In this document: in pieces, positions 33,503 through 43,950 of the stretch | Layout of the letters: each line of letters starts with the position of its first letter | Numbering within the stretch: the first letter of the stretch is position 1 | Assembly: GCA_964384825.1 (NCBI GenBank) | Contig: CAYLMM010000007.1 | Coordinates: 11,761 to 75,760 of the forward strand | DNA from: CAYLMM01 sp964384825 | Lineage (GTDB): Bacteria > Krumholzibacteriota > Krumholzibacteriia > LZORAL124-64-63 | DNA length: 64,000 bases | Direction of reading: 5' to 3' | Program-made: the position numbers and the translations under genes | The notes under the pieces: model-generated | What the model saw: only the letters and a program-made list of their open reading frames with translations | The model's database searches: none | Told to the model about the DNA's origin: nothing

Positions 33503-35007
33503 ACAGGAATATGGGGAACGGCGGCATGGGACTCCCGATTTTCCCCGCCGGGATCTCCCTGGAGAACGTCCGTTTGCGCGAAGGGCCGTTCTTCTGGGAG
33601 GAGATCCAGAAGATCAGCTCGGAGATGTCGCTGACGCCCCTGGTGACCGATCTGCTGGGGCAGGACGAGGCGCCGCCGGTCTGGGTCTTTCTCGATGCGC
33701 CCGAGAGGACCGTCTCGCGCACCGTCGCGGTCATGGGGGTGGCCAGGGCTCTGCACCGTCGCGGCAAGAAGGTCCTGATCCTCGACGGCGATGACCGCCA
33801 GCCCGATCTCAGCGGCTGGATCGGCCGTCTGGACGATTCCGGCTGGGTCGATTTCGCCCGTTACGGCGCCTCGCTGCAGGTCTGCTCTGTCCCGCTGCCC
33901 TGGGACGCCGAGGGCAGCTTCGTGATGGGCGTCGGATCCTACAGCCCGGCCTGGCTCTCCGCCGAGGAGGCCAACGCCCTGGTCGAGCGGCTGCGCTCGC
34001 TGGCGGACGTGGTGCTGATCACCGCGCCGGTCGGCGAGGGAGGAGCTCCCTGGGCCGCCGTGCCTTCGCTGCGCGTGGTCTGCTGGGATCGCGAGACCCT
34101 CGGGGAGTCGGGGGTCGAGAACCTGGTTCGCGACGTCCGGCTGATCGGCGACCGTCCCCAGGCCATGATCGCCTTCGGAGCCCTCGACAAGGCTGCCGGC
34201 GGGGCCGCGCCCGAAACCGCGGACGAGGCCGCTGCCCCGTCCGAAGGGAAGACCGAAACCGTCGCCGCGGCCGCATCGGCGAACCGGGACGCCGGAACCC
34301 CTTCCGCGTCCCCCGGCAAGGACGCTTCCGGGGGGAGCTCCCCCTTCTTCCGCTGGCTGGCGGTTTCGCTGGCCGTGGTGGTGATCGCCATCCTGGGCTG
34401 GTGGTTCCTGATCGCCGAGCGGGCGGATTCTCCCGATTTCGAACCCGACCTTGCGTCGCAGGCCGCCGGGACGGATCGTATCGCGCTGGACTCCGCGGCC
34501 GGATCGCCCGCCGGCGAAGAGCCCGCGATCGACGCGTCCGCCGGCGACGAGTCCGCCGCCGATGAACCCGCCGCCGACGATTCGGCCGCCGACGATTCGG
34601 CCGCCGGCGAGTCCGTGGCCGGAACGCCCGCCGCCGGAACGGCCGATGCGGTCGCGGCCGGAGAGCCCGAGGCCGAAGCGCAGGCGCAGGCGACGGGCGG
34701 CGCCGAGGTCGCAACCGAGGCCCCGGTTCCCGATCGGACGAACTGGGACGTCGAGGTCGGCGATCTGGGATGGGCCCTGCACGTCTATTCCCTGGTCGAC
34801 AGCACGTCGGCCCTGACCGAGGTCGCCGGGATGGAGAGGCGCGGCGTCCGCGGCGCGATCCGTCCCTTCGTCAAGGACGACGGCGCCGTCTGGTACCGGG
34901 TCTACGCCGGCAGCTTCCCCGACCGGACCGCCGCGAAATCGGCGATCGCCGAACTCAAGACCATGTTGGGAGCCGGCTGGGTCAACCCGGTCCGTTTCGA
35001 CCGCTGA
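33499..35007 (+). CDS. Membrane protein: P-loop-less MinD/ParA-like domain plus SPOR domain
   Basis: The 502-aa protein begins with a MinD/ParA/BY-kinase-like fold (about 55-230): VWVFLDAPERTVSRTVAVMGVARALHRRGKKVLILDGDDRQPDLSGW, SLADVVLITAPVG. The Walker A position reads ERTVSRT rather than GxGKT, so ATP binding is unlikely. One membrane helix (FFRWLAVSLAVVVIAILGWW, about 283-305) and an Ala/Asp/Glu-rich low-complexity linker follow. The C-terminal SPOR domain (about 425-502, WALHVYSLVDSTSALTEVAG ... WYRVYAGSFPDRTAAKSAIAELK) typically binds denuded peptidoglycan at septa. It is coupled to selA and precedes smc. Confidence 0.75.
   Translation: MNRNMGNGGMGLPIFPAGISLENVRLREGPFFWEEIQKISSEMSLTPLVTDLLGQDEAPPVWVFLDAPERTVSRTVAVMGVARALHRRGKKVLILDGDDRQPDLSGWIGRLDDSGWVDFARYGASLQVCSVPLPWDAEGSFVMGVGSYSPAWLSAEEANALVERLRSLADVVLITAPVGEGGAPWAAVPSLRVVCWDRETLGESGVENLVRDVRLIGDRPQAMIAFGALDKAAGGAAPETADEAAAPSEGKTETVAAAASANRDAGTPSASPGKDASGGSSPFFRWLAVSLAVVVIAILGWWFLIAERADSPDFEPDLASQAAGTDRIALDSAAGSPAGEEPAIDASAGDESAADEPAADDSAADDSAAGESVAGTPAAGTADAVAAGEPEAEAQAQATGGAEVATEAPVPDRTNWDVEVGDLGWALHVYSLVDSTSALTEVAGMERRGVRGAIRPFVKDDGAVWYRVYAGSFPDRTAAKSAIAELKTMLGAGWVNPVRFDR
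34571..34600 (+). repeat. 15-bp tandem repeat in the SPOR-protein linker
   Basis: CCGCCGACGATTCGG occurs twice in direct tandem (34571-34585, 34586-34600), flanked by diverged copies. It encodes the repeated Ala-Ala-Asp-Asp-Ser unit of the periplasmic linker. Confidence 0.8.
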
Positions 35008-35059
35008 GGCGGTCTCCCTCGCACCGTGCCCCGCGCGCCGGCATCCGAAAGGTGAGCGC

Positions 35060-38000
35060 TTGAGACTGAAACGCGTGGAAATGCAGGGGTTCAAGTCCTT
35101 CGTGGACCGGACCGTGCTGGACTTCGACCGGGGTATCACCGCGATCCTCGGTCCGAACGGCTGCGGCAAGAGCAACATCGTCGACGCCATCCGCTGGGTG
35201 CTCGGCGAACAGTCGGCCAAGCAGCTGCGCGGCACCAAGATGGAGGACATCATCTTCAAGGGGACATCGAAGCGCAAGCCGGTGTCCCTGGCCGAGGTGA
35301 GCCTGGTCTTCAGCAACGAGGACCGGATGATCCCGGTGGAATTCGAAGAGGTGGCGGTCAAGCGCCGGGTCACCCGCGACGGCGTCAGCCAGTACTTCAT
35401 GAACAATTCGCCGGTGCGTCTGAAGGATCTGCGCGACCTGTTCTTCGACAGCGGCGTGAACAACACCGCCTACAGCGTCATCGAGCAGGAGAAGATCAGC
35501 CGGGTCCTGAGCGAGAACACCAGCGAGGTGCGCCTGCTGATCGAAGAGGGCGCCGGCATCGTCAAGTACAAGGCCCGCCGCAAGGAGGCGCAGCGCAAGC
35601 TCGACCAGACCGAGCAGGATCTGCTGCGTCTGCGCGACATCATCGAGGAGATCGGGCGCGAGGTCCGGTCGCTGCAGAGGCAGGTTGGCAAGGCCCGCCG
35701 CTACCGGCGGCTGTACGGCGAGATCCGCTCGCTGGACCTGGCCCTGGCCGACCGCGCCTGGCGCGAGATGGAGAGCCGCGAAAAGGAGATCAAGGAACAC
35801 CGCCAGACGCTGGATGTCGCCGTCGAGGAGGACGCCGGCGAACTGGCCGGATTGCGGGCCAAGGTCGAGGCCACCCGCCCGGCGGTCGATGAGCGCGAGG
35901 CCGAGAGGCGCGGCCTGGAGGAATCGCTGCAGGCCTTCGAGGAGGAACTGCAGAAGACCGAGCAGCGCGTCCTGCTGCTCGAACAGCGGATCGAGGATCA
36001 CCGCCAGCGGCTGCAGGAGAACACCGAGATGGTGGCCGACATCTGCTCGCGGCGGGAAGCTTCGCACGGCGAGATCCACGGGCTCGAGGAGCGGCGCGCC
36101 GCCCTGGCGACCGAATCCGAAGCCCTGGCCGGCGACCTGGAGCGGGCCGAGGAGGAGCTGCGGCTGGTCGTGTCGCGCTTCGACGAGCAGCGCCACGCGC
36201 TGGAGCAGGCCAGCCAGATCAACCTGGAATTCATCGAGACCGACAACAAGCGCAAATCGGAATTGCGCGAGCTCGATATCCGGATCGAGAACCGCGGCGA
36301 ACGGCTGCGCGCCCTGGACGCCGAACAGCAGGAGCAGGCCGCCGGACTGGAATCCGAATCCGCCCGTCTGGCCGAACTGGGCGCCGAGCGCGACCGGAAG
36401 ACGGCGGCCCGCCGCGAGATGCTCGAGACCCTGGCGGTCATGGAACGCGAGATCGACGACCTGGCCGACGACATCACGTCGCGCCGCGAGGAGATCTCCT
36501 CGCGCGAAGCCCGGCGGGAGTCGCTGCGTTCGCGGCAGGATCTGCTGCGCCGCATCAAGGAGAGCTACGAGGGATTCGGCGGCGGCGCCCGATCGGTGCT
36601 GCAGAGCCGCAGCGGGGATCCGCGGGTGCTGGGCAGCTTCGCCGACCGGATCACCGTGGCCGACGGCTGGGCGGACGCCTTCGAGGCCCTGTTCGGCGAC
36701 CTGGCCGACGCGGTGGTCGTGGACGCGGCCGGCACGGCCTACGAACTGGTCGAGGAACTGCGGGGCGGAGACAAGGGCAGCGCAGGATTCCTGCTCCAGG
36801 GAGCGGCCGCCGCTTCGGCTGCGGGCTCCGAGGCTCCGGCCGGGGGACGCCCCGCCGGCGAACTGGTCGGCGGCGAGGGCGCCGCGGTGCCGCACATGGC
36901 GCGGTTGCTGGCCCGGACCTGGGTCTTCCCCGATGACGAGGCGGCCCTGGCCGCCGCCGCCGCCCACGACGGCGCGGTGCCGGTGGTCTGCCTCTCGCGG
37001 TCCGGCCTGCTGGTCACCAGCGACGGCGTGGTTCGCGGCGGCCGCGGCAAGGGCGACGAGATCGGCCTGTTCGGCCGCGGCGAGAAGCTGGAGAAGATCA
37101 CCGGCGAGATCGCGGACCTCGACGCGGCCATCGAGGCCGCGGGCGGGAAGCTGGCCGAAGCTTTGGCCCGCCGCGAGTCCCGGCGCGCCGATTTCGCGGC
37201 GGCGCAGGAGGAACTTGCCGCCGTGGACGTCGACCTGGGCCGGACCCACGTCGACGAGGCCGAATGCCGCAGCCGCTGCCAGGCCGCCGAGTCTCGCCTG
37301 GCCGCCATCGAGCGCGACCGTGCCGGCCTCAGCGAGAACCTGTCGATCCTGACCGGCGAGCGGGAGGGCTTGGCCGGCAACCTCGACGAGAGCGGGCGGC
37401 AGCGCAACGACGCCACCATGCGGCTGGACGAGCTGCGGCGCCAGGTCTCGACCGGCGAGCAGGAGCGTGATCTGCTGCGCGCCGACGTCGAGCACAAGCG
37501 CCTGACCCGGTCGCGCCTGGAGGGCGAGACGCGGGAATTGGCAGCTTCGCTCGGCCACCTGCGCGAGAGCGTGGCGGAGATGACCGCCAGCGAGGAACGT
37601 CTGCGCCAGGAGATCGATCTGGGCCGCGAGGAGATCGCCTCGATGGAGAAGGAGATCCTCGATCGCCGCGCCCAGGTGGGCGAGGGGATCCAGGAGCGGG
37701 AGCGCCGGCGGATGCTGGTGCAGGCCTCGACCGAGGCGATCTCGACCATCCATCAGGAGACGGCCGTCTGGCACGACCGCATCAAGGAGATCGAGGACAA
37801 GCGCAACGAATGCCGCGAGCAGATCCATTCCATCGAGACCGAGCTGGCCACCCAGGAGGTCCGGCGGGCGAATCTGGTGGAACGGATCGAGGAGGCGTAC
37901 AAGGGCTCCTTCCGCGAACTGGTGCGCTCGTTCGACCCCGAGGCACTGCCCCGGGAGCTCGAGATCGACGAGGGCGTCTTCCAGCCCGGCCAGGCCCGCG

Positions 38001-38935
38001 AGCTGCTCGACGAGAGACGGGCGAAGCTCTCGTCGCTCGGGGCGGTCAACCATCTTGCTGTCGAGGAGTACGAGCAGAAGAAGGAGCGGCTGCAGTTCCT
38101 GGAGAACCAGCTGAGCGACGTGGAGAAGGCCCGCGAGGACCTGACCACGACCATCGACCGGATCAACCGCACCGCGCGCAAGCTCTTCTTCGAGACCTTC
38201 GAAGAGGTGCGGCGCAACTACATCGCCGTCTTCCAGACCCTTTTCGAGGGCGGCCGCGCCGATCTGGAGATGCTGCGGACCGACGATCCCCTGGAATCGA
38301 ACCTGCGGATCCTGGCCCAGCCCAAGGGCAAGCGCGTCGACCACATCCGGCTGCTCTCGGGCGGCGAGCGGTGCATGACCGCGCTGGCCCTGCTGTTCGC
38401 GGTCTACCTGGTGAAGCCTTCGCCCTTCTGCCTGCTGGACGAGGCCGACGCGCCGCTGGACGACGCCAACGTGCACCGCTTCGTCAAGATGCTGCAGGAG
38501 TTCTCGAAGGAGACCCAGTTCCTGGTCGTGACCCACAACAAGCTGACGATGGAGACCGCCAACCATCTCTACGGCGTGACCATGATGGAGCAGGGCGTCA
38601 GCACCCTGGTCTCGGTCAGCTTCCAGGACGTGGCCGCCAGCGAGGACGACGCCGATCTCGGTCAGGCCATCGCCCAGCGTCGGCGCCGTCTGGACCGGGA
38701 CGCGGTCAGCATCACCATCGAAGAGAACGAGGCGCCGGCCGAGGCGGAGCCCCGCATCACCCTGGCGGAAGCGGCCCCGGCGGCCGAAGCCGCCGTCGAG
38801 AACGACGACGAATCCGGGCTGGACGCCGGCGATGACGCCGGCGATGACGCAGGCGACGCCGAAGCCGCCTCCGACGCCGAAGCCGACACGACGGCCGACG
38901 ACGTCGACACCCGGACCATGGAGGCGGGGGAATGA
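35060..38935 (+). CDS. smc: Chromosome segregation protein SMC
   Basis: Condensin ATPase of 1291 aa. The N-terminal head has MRLKRVEMQGFKSF and Walker A GPNGCGKSNIVDAIRWVLGEQS (about 31-38). Two long coiled-coil arms flank the hinge (about 515-660, GSFADRITVADGWADAFEALFGDLADAVVVD). The C-terminal head has signature LSGGERCMTALALLF (about 1097) and Walker B PFCLLDEADAPLDDANV (about 1124). An unusual Ala/Asp/Glu tail of about 80 residues follows, with a 12-bp DNA repeat. The TTG at 35060 begins the conserved sequence and has GAAAGGTGAG upstream. The stop overlaps ftsY (ATGA). scpA and scpB are not here. Confidence 0.97.
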   Translation: MRLKRVEMQGFKSFVDRTVLDFDRGITAILGPNGCGKSNIVDAIRWVLGEQSAKQLRGTKMEDIIFKGTSKRKPVSLAEVSLVFSNEDRMIPVEFEEVAVKRRVTRDGVSQYFMNNSPVRLKDLRDLFFDSGVNNTAYSVIEQEKISRVLSENTSEVRLLIEEGAGIVKYKARRKEAQRKLDQTEQDLLRLRDIIEEIGREVRSLQRQVGKARRYRRLYGEIRSLDLALADRAWREMESREKEIKEHRQTLDVAVEEDAGELAGLRAKVEATRPAVDEREAERRGLEESLQAFEEELQKTEQRVLLLEQRIEDHRQRLQENTEMVADICSRREASHGEIHGLEERRAALATESEALAGDLERAEEELRLVVSRFDEQRHALEQASQINLEFIETDNKRKSELRELDIRIENRGERLRALDAEQQEQAAGLESESARLAELGAERDRKTAARREMLETLAVMEREIDDLADDITSRREEISSREARRESLRSRQDLLRRIKESYEGFGGGARSVLQSRSGDPRVLGSFADRITVADGWADAFEALFGDLADAVVVDAAGTAYELVEELRGGDKGSAGFLLQGAAAASAAGSEAPAGGRPAGELVGGEGAAVPHMARLLARTWVFPDDEAALAAAAAHDGAVPVVCLSRSGLLVTSDGVVRGGRGKGDEIGLFGRGEKLEKITGEIADLDAAIEAAGGKLAEALARRESRRADFAAAQEELAAVDVDLGRTHVDEAECRSRCQAAESRLAAIERDRAGLSENLSILTGEREGLAGNLDESGRQRNDATMRLDELRRQVSTGEQERDLLRADVEHKRLTRSRLEGETRELAASLGHLRESVAEMTASEERLRQEIDLGREEIASMEKEILDRRAQVGEGIQERERRRMLVQASTEAISTIHQETAVWHDRIKEIEDKRNECREQIHSIETELATQEVRRANLVERIEEAYKGSFRELVRSFDPEALPRELEIDEGVFQPGQARELLDERRAKLSSLGAVNHLAVEEYEQKKERLQFLENQLSDVEKAREDLTTTIDRINRTARKLFFETFEEVRRNYIAVFQTLFEGGRADLEMLRTDDPLESNLRILAQPKGKRVDHIRLLSGGERCMTALALLFAVYLVKPSPFCLLDEADAPLDDANVHRFVKMLQEFSKETQFLVVTHNKLTMETANHLYGVTMMEQGVSTLVSVSFQDVAASEDDADLGQAIAQRRRRLDRDAVSITIEENEAPAEAEPRITLAEAAPAAEAAVENDDESGLDAGDDAGDDAGDAEAASDAEADTTADDVDTRTMEAGE
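38822..38857 (+). repeat. 12-bp repeat in the SMC C-terminal tail
   Basis: GACGCCGGCGAT occurs twice exactly (38822-38845) and a third, diverged copy follows to 38857. It encodes Asp-Ala-Gly-Asp units in the acidic tail. Confidence 0.8.
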
Positions 38936-39966
38936 TCCGCAACGCGTTGGATCGGTTGAAGAAGGGTCTGGACAAGACCCGAGACAGTCTGTTCGGCAAG
39001 CTCGGCGACCTTCTGCACGGCCGGGTGCGCCTGGATTCCGACACGCTCGATCAGATCGAGGAGATGCTCATCTCGGCCGATCTCGGCGTGGCCGCGAGCA
39101 CGCGCATCACCCGTTCGATCGAGAAACGGCTGAAGGAGGAGGGGGGCGAGGCCTCGTTCGCGAGCGTGCTGCAGGTCATCCGCGGCGACATCCGGCGCAC
39201 CCTGAAGGAAGCCAAGCCCCGGGTCGCGAACCTTAGCTGGGACGAGGAAGGCGATCGGAAGAAGAAGAAGAAGAAGAAAGGCAAGGCCGTCGCCGAGGCT
39301 CCCGCCGCGCCGGCCGGGACCGCGCCGGCCGCCGAGGTCATCTTCGTGGTGGGCGTCAACGGCACCGGCAAGACCACCAGCATCGCCAAGCTGGCCCTCC
39401 ACTACAAGAACGAGGGCCGGTCGGTCCTGCTGGCCGCCGGCGACACCTTCCGCGCGGCGGCCGTCGAGCAGCTGAACATCTGGGCCGACAGGGTCGGGGT
39501 GGACTGCGTGCAGCAGGGCCAGGGCGCCGATCCGGCGGCGGTGGTCTTCGACGCCCTGAGTGCGGCCGAGGCCCGCGGGCACGACATCGTGATCGTGGAC
39601 ACCGCCGGCCGGCTGCACACCAAGACCAACCTGATGGACGAGCTGGGCAAGGTGGCCCGCGTCATCCGGCGCAAGACCGGCCGCGATCCGCAGACCCTGC
39701 TGGTGGTCGACGCCAACACCGGCCAGAACGGTCTGCAGCAGGCCCGTTCCTTCGCCGAGACGGTGCCGGTCGACGGGCTGGTGCTGACCAAGCTCGACGG
39801 CACGGCCAAGGGCGGCATCGTGGTCGCGATCGCCGAGACCCTCGGGCTGCCGGTGCAGTTCGTCGGCGTCGGCGAGCAGGCCGAGGATCTGGCCGTCTTC
39901 GACCCCGATCACTTCGTCGATGCGCTTTTCGCCGATTGGGACGAGTCCGCCGCGGCCGCCGAGTGA
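38932..39966 (+). CDS. ftsY: Signal recognition particle receptor FtsY
   Basis: The SRP receptor GTPase that docks ribosome-SRP complexes at the membrane. The 344-aa product has an N domain (IRNALDRLKKGLDKTRDSLFGKL, TLDQIEEMLISADLGV) and a G domain with GVNGTGKTTSIAKLA, LLAAGDTFRAAAVEQLNIW, VDTAGRLHTKTNLMDEL and TKLDGTAKGG. It lacks the long acidic A domain. Between N and G domains sits an extra linker of about 40 residues with seven consecutive Lys followed by an Ala/Pro stretch. The SRP RNA is encoded at 5.3 kb. smc-ftsY is a known pairing. Confidence 0.96.
   Translation: MIRNALDRLKKGLDKTRDSLFGKLGDLLHGRVRLDSDTLDQIEEMLISADLGVAASTRITRSIEKRLKEEGGEASFASVLQVIRGDIRRTLKEAKPRVANLSWDEEGDRKKKKKKKGKAVAEAPAAPAGTAPAAEVIFVVGVNGTGKTTSIAKLALHYKNEGRSVLLAAGDTFRAAAVEQLNIWADRVGVDCVQQGQGADPAAVVFDALSAAEARGHDIVIVDTAGRLHTKTNLMDELGKVARVIRRKTGRDPQTLLVVDANTGQNGLQQARSFAETVPVDGLVLTKLDGTAKGGIVVAIAETLGLPVQFVGVGEQAEDLAVFDPDHFVDALFADWDESAAAAE
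39259..39279 (+). repeat. AAG trinucleotide run in ftsY
   Basis: Six AAG codons and one AAA encode seven Lys in a row. Length changes by slippage in units of 3 would keep the frame. Confidence 0.85.
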
Positions 39967-40001
39967 GTCCGCGGCGCCGCCGCCGCGAGGCAGCCGATAT
40001 C

Positions 40002-40030
40002 TTGACAGCGGAGTTTCGCTCGTTTAGGTT
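40002..40030 (+). promoter_or_regulatory. Predicted promoter of the rib operon
   Basis: A perfect TTGACA (40002-40007), exactly 17 nt, TAGGTT (40025-40030). The predicted start near 40037 lies about 27 nt before the FMN riboswitch, as expected. Confidence 0.65.
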
Positions 40031-40063
40031 TCGTTTCGTAGGAAAACCCAATAACGGGACCCA

Positions 40064-40184
40064 CAACTTCGGGGCGGGGTGAAAGTCCCCACCGGCGGTG
40101 AAAGCCCGCGAACCGTCCAGCCCGTGGACGGCCGATCCGGTGAAATTCCGGAGCCGACAGTGAAAGTCTGGATGGTAGAAGTTG
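40064..40184 (+). promoter_or_regulatory. FMN riboswitch (RFN element)
   Basis: The conserved RFN blocks are present in order: CTTCGGGGCGGGGTGAAAGT (40068-40087), CCCACCGGCGGTGAAAGCCC, GCGAACCG, then CCGGTGAAATTCCGG (40137-40151), GCCGACAGTGAAAGTCTGGATG (40153-40174) and AGAAG. The closing P1 helix pairs CAACTTC (40064-40070) with GAAGTTG (40178-40184). It senses FMN and controls the ribD-ribE-ribBA-ribH genes downstream. The expression platform is the 93 nt to the ribD start; I see no terminator with a T tract there, so control of translation is more likely. Confidence 0.96.
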
Positions 40185-40277
40185 GGACGCCTGGCGCCGG
40201 CGAAGCTCGTCGTGCGCATCATTTCCCGCCTGCCATCCATCCGACTTTCCCAACCATCCCGCGCCCGCGCGAGGATC

Positions 40278-41453
40278 ATGCGTCTGCGTGATGAAAACGA
40301 CGTCCGCTTCATGACCGAGGCCCTGCGGCTCGCCCGGCGTCTGCCGCGGCGCACCTGGCCGAACCCTCCGGTGGGGGCGGTCGTGGTGCGCGACGGGGAG
40401 ATCATCGCCCGCGGCGCCCATCTCGGTCCCGGACTGGACCACGCCGAGGCGGTCGCCCTGGCCGAGGCCGGCGAGCGGGCCCGCGGCGCGACCATCTACG
40501 TGACGCTCGAACCCTGCAACCATCAGGGCCGCACGCCGGCCTGCGCGCCGCGGATCGTCGCCGCCGGCGTGAAGCGCGTGGTCTTCGGCATCCGGGATCC
40601 CAATCCCCGGGTCGCCGGCGGCGGACTGGCCCATCTGCGCGACGCCGGCGTCGAGGTCGCCTTCGGGATCGCGGCGGCCGAATGCCTGGAACTCGTCTGG
40701 CCCTTCGTCGCTACCGACGCCTTCGCCCGTCCCTTCGTGCTGCTGAAGACCGCGGCTTCGCTCGACGGGCGTTTCGCGCCGCCGCCCGAATCCGACACGG
40801 CCGGCCGGCCCTTCTATCTCACCGGCGCCGAATCGCTGGCCGCGGTCGGCCGGATGCGCCGCTGGTCGGATATCGTGCTGGTCGGATCGGGGACCGTGAC
40901 CGCCGACGCCCCGCGTCTCGACGGCCGCCGCGTGGGACCGGATGCGGGCTGTCCCGCGGCCGATCCTGTCGCCGCCTGCGCCGACACACGGCTCGCCCAC
41001 GCCGTCGATTGGGCCGCGCCGGGCCGGCTGGTCTTCTGCGGACCCGATTCCGATCCCGGTCGCGCGCGGGCCATGGCCGAGGCCGGGGCCGAGATCGTCG
41101 ACTGCGACGCCCGCGACGGCCGCGTCGATCCGGCCGGTCTGCTGGCCCGCTGCGCCGAACGCGGTCTGGACACGGTGATGATCGAGGGCGGCCCGACCCT
41201 GGCCGCATCCTTTCTCGCGGCGGGGCTGGTCGATCGTTGGGCGCACTTCACGGCGCCGCGGCTGCTGGGCGGGGGTCCGGCCTGGCCGGAGTTTCCCGCG
41301 GATCTCCGCGCGCCGGGCGGCGTTTTCACCCTGACCCGCGCCGAGGCTTCGGGCGGGGATCTGCTCGCGGTCTGGGACCGGCGCCCATTCGCCGCGACCC
41401 TGTCCGCATTGACCGCAGAACCGGACGCGGCGGCGCACGCGGGGGAGGACTGA
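40278..41453 (+). CDS. ribD: Bifunctional pyrimidine deaminase/reductase RibD
   Basis: Carries out the deamination and reduction steps of riboflavin synthesis. The 391-aa product has an N-terminal deaminase domain with WPNPPVGAVVV, DHAEAVALAEAG (catalytic HAE) and PCNHQGRTPAC (zinc Cys). The C-terminal RibG reductase domain has RPFVLLKTAASLDGRFA, SDIVLVGSGTV and MIEGGPTLAASFL. The ATG at 40278 has GAGG just upstream; an in-frame TTG at 40182 lies inside the riboswitch and is rejected. It is followed directly by ribE. Confidence 0.95.
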   Translation: MRLRDENDVRFMTEALRLARRLPRRTWPNPPVGAVVVRDGEIIARGAHLGPGLDHAEAVALAEAGERARGATIYVTLEPCNHQGRTPACAPRIVAAGVKRVVFGIRDPNPRVAGGGLAHLRDAGVEVAFGIAAAECLELVWPFVATDAFARPFVLLKTAASLDGRFAPPPESDTAGRPFYLTGAESLAAVGRMRRWSDIVLVGSGTVTADAPRLDGRRVGPDAGCPAADPVAACADTRLAHAVDWAAPGRLVFCGPDSDPGRARAMAEAGAEIVDCDARDGRVDPAGLLARCAERGLDTVMIEGGPTLAASFLAAGLVDRWAHFTAPRLLGGGPAWPEFPADLRAPGGVFTLTRAEASGGDLLAVWDRRPFAATLSALTAEPDAAAHAGED

Positions 41454-41454
41454 G

Positions 41455-42153
41455 ATGTTCACCGGATTGATCCGCGAAGTGGGCACGGTGGCTTCGATGC
41501 GCCGCCGGGGGGAACTGACGCGCATCGTCGTCGACGCCCCGGCCTGCGCGCCCGGCCTGGAACTCGGCGACAGCCTGGCCTGCGACGGGATCTGCCTGAC
41601 GGTGGTCGCCCTGCGCGGCCCGCGGGTCGAGGTCGAGGCCGTGGCCGAGACCCGGCGCGTCACCACCCTGGGCCGCTGGCGGTCCGGCCGCCGGCTGCAT
41701 CTGGAACCGGCGCTGCGGGCGGGCGACGCGATGGGCGGCCACATGGTCCTGGGCCACGTCGACGGCGTGGGCGAGGTGACCGGAGCGCGCCGCGCCGGCG
41801 GCGGGATCGAGTTGACGATCGCCGTGCCGGAGCCGTTGCGAGTTCACCTGCTGCCCAAGGGATCGATCGCCGTCGACGGCGTGAGCCTGACTTTGGACGA
41901 GGGCCCCTTCGCCACGGGGTTCAAGCTGAGGATCATCCCCCACACGCTGCAGGAGACCAAGCTGGCCTCGCTGCGGCGGGGCGATGCCGTGAATCTGGAG
42001 ACGGACGTTCTGGCCAAGGGGATGCGGAGCGAGGATTCCGCGGCGGCGACGCGCGCGGACGCAGGGAAGCCGCATTCCGGAGAGCTGGATCAGAACAGGC
42101 TGCGCGCGCTGGGCTTCCGGCGCAGCGGCCGCGGCCGCCGCTACGGCGGCTGA
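41455..42153 (+). CDS. ribE: Riboflavin synthase, alpha chain
   Basis: Dismutates two 6,7-dimethyl-8-ribityllumazines to riboflavin. The 232-aa protein has the duplicated lumazine-binding barrels, starting [12 protein letters not shown] and repeated at [25 protein letters not shown] and VDGVSLTL are the paired motifs, and [24 protein letters not shown] is conserved. The C-terminal 30 residues, rich in Arg and Gly, are not family-typical. It starts 1 nt after the ribD stop. Confidence 0.95.
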   Translation: MFTGLIREVGTVASMRRRGELTRIVVDAPACAPGLELGDSLACDGICLTVVALRGPRVEVEAVAETRRVTTLGRWRSGRRLHLEPALRAGDAMGGHMVLGHVDGVGEVTGARRAGGGIELTIAVPEPLRVHLLPKGSIAVDGVSLTLDEGPFATGFKLRIIPHTLQETKLASLRRGDAVNLETDVLAKGMRSEDSAAATRADAGKPHSGELDQNRLRALGFRRSGRGRRYGG

Positions 42154-42193
42154 ACCCGGGCGGCCGCGCCGCCCACACGAACGGAAAGGCGTC

Positions 42194-43435
<1,242 letters not shown>

Positions 43436-43474
43436 GTCCGGGACGAACCCGAAAACGAACCCGAGGAGATGATC

Positions 43475-43948
43475 ATGGGCAAGACGTTCCAGGGCGGATT
43501 CGAGGCGAAGGATGCGCGCATCGCGGTCGTCGCCAGCCGCTTCAACGATTTCATCGTCCGCGAGCTGCTCGACGGCGCGCTGGACTGCCTGACCCGGCAC
43601 GGCGTTTCCGAAGACGTGGTGGACGTGGCGTGGGTGCCGGGAAGCTTCGAGATCCCGATGGCCGCCCAGCGCCTGGCGCGGACCGGACGCTACGACGCGG
43701 TGATCTGCCTGGGCTGCCTGATCCAGGGCGACACGCCGCATTTCACCTTCATCGCCAGCGAGGTGGCCAAGGGCATCGCCCAGGTCTCTCTTGACACCGG
43801 CGTTTCGGTGACGTTCGGTGTCATCACCGCCGACACCCTGGACCAGGCGATCGAGCGCGCCGGCACCAAGGCCGGGAACAAGGGCTTCGACGCGGCGTTG
43901 ACCGCCTTGGAGATGATCGGCCTCTGCAACGCAATCGACGAGGGGTGA
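43475..43948 (+). CDS. ribH: 6,7-dimethyl-8-ribityllumazine synthase
   Basis: Forms lumazine from the RibBA and RibD products. The 157-aa product has RIAVVASRFNDFIVRELLDGALD, VAWVPGSFEIPMAAQRLA, CLGCLIQGDTPHFTFIASEVAKGI and VTFGVITADTLDQAIERAG. The ATG at 43475 is preferred to that at 43469 because GAGGAG (43463-43468) spaces correctly. It runs into nusB. Confidence 0.95.
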   Translation: MGKTFQGGFEAKDARIAVVASRFNDFIVRELLDGALDCLTRHGVSEDVVDVAWVPGSFEIPMAAQRLARTGRYDAVICLGCLIQGDTPHFTFIASEVAKGIAQVSLDTGVSVTFGVITADTLDQAIERAGTKAGNKGFDAALTALEMIGLCNAIDEG

Positions 43949-43950
43949 CA

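Noticed and set aside
34561..34640. CRISPR-like or intergenic satellite repeats
   Set aside because: The repeats are in-frame codon repeats in a protein linker, with no spacers; no CRISPR array is present anywhere in the window.
34982..38566. Minus-strand open frame of about 1190 codons opposite smc
   Set aside because: Long antisense frames are expected in GC-rich genes. The translated product has no recognisable family and mirrors smc codon use.
40185..40277. Intrinsic terminator as the FMN riboswitch expression platform
   Set aside because: No GC stem followed by a T tract is visible. CGCAT near 40214 could pair with ATGCG at the ribD start, which would favour translational control, but this is too weak to annotate.
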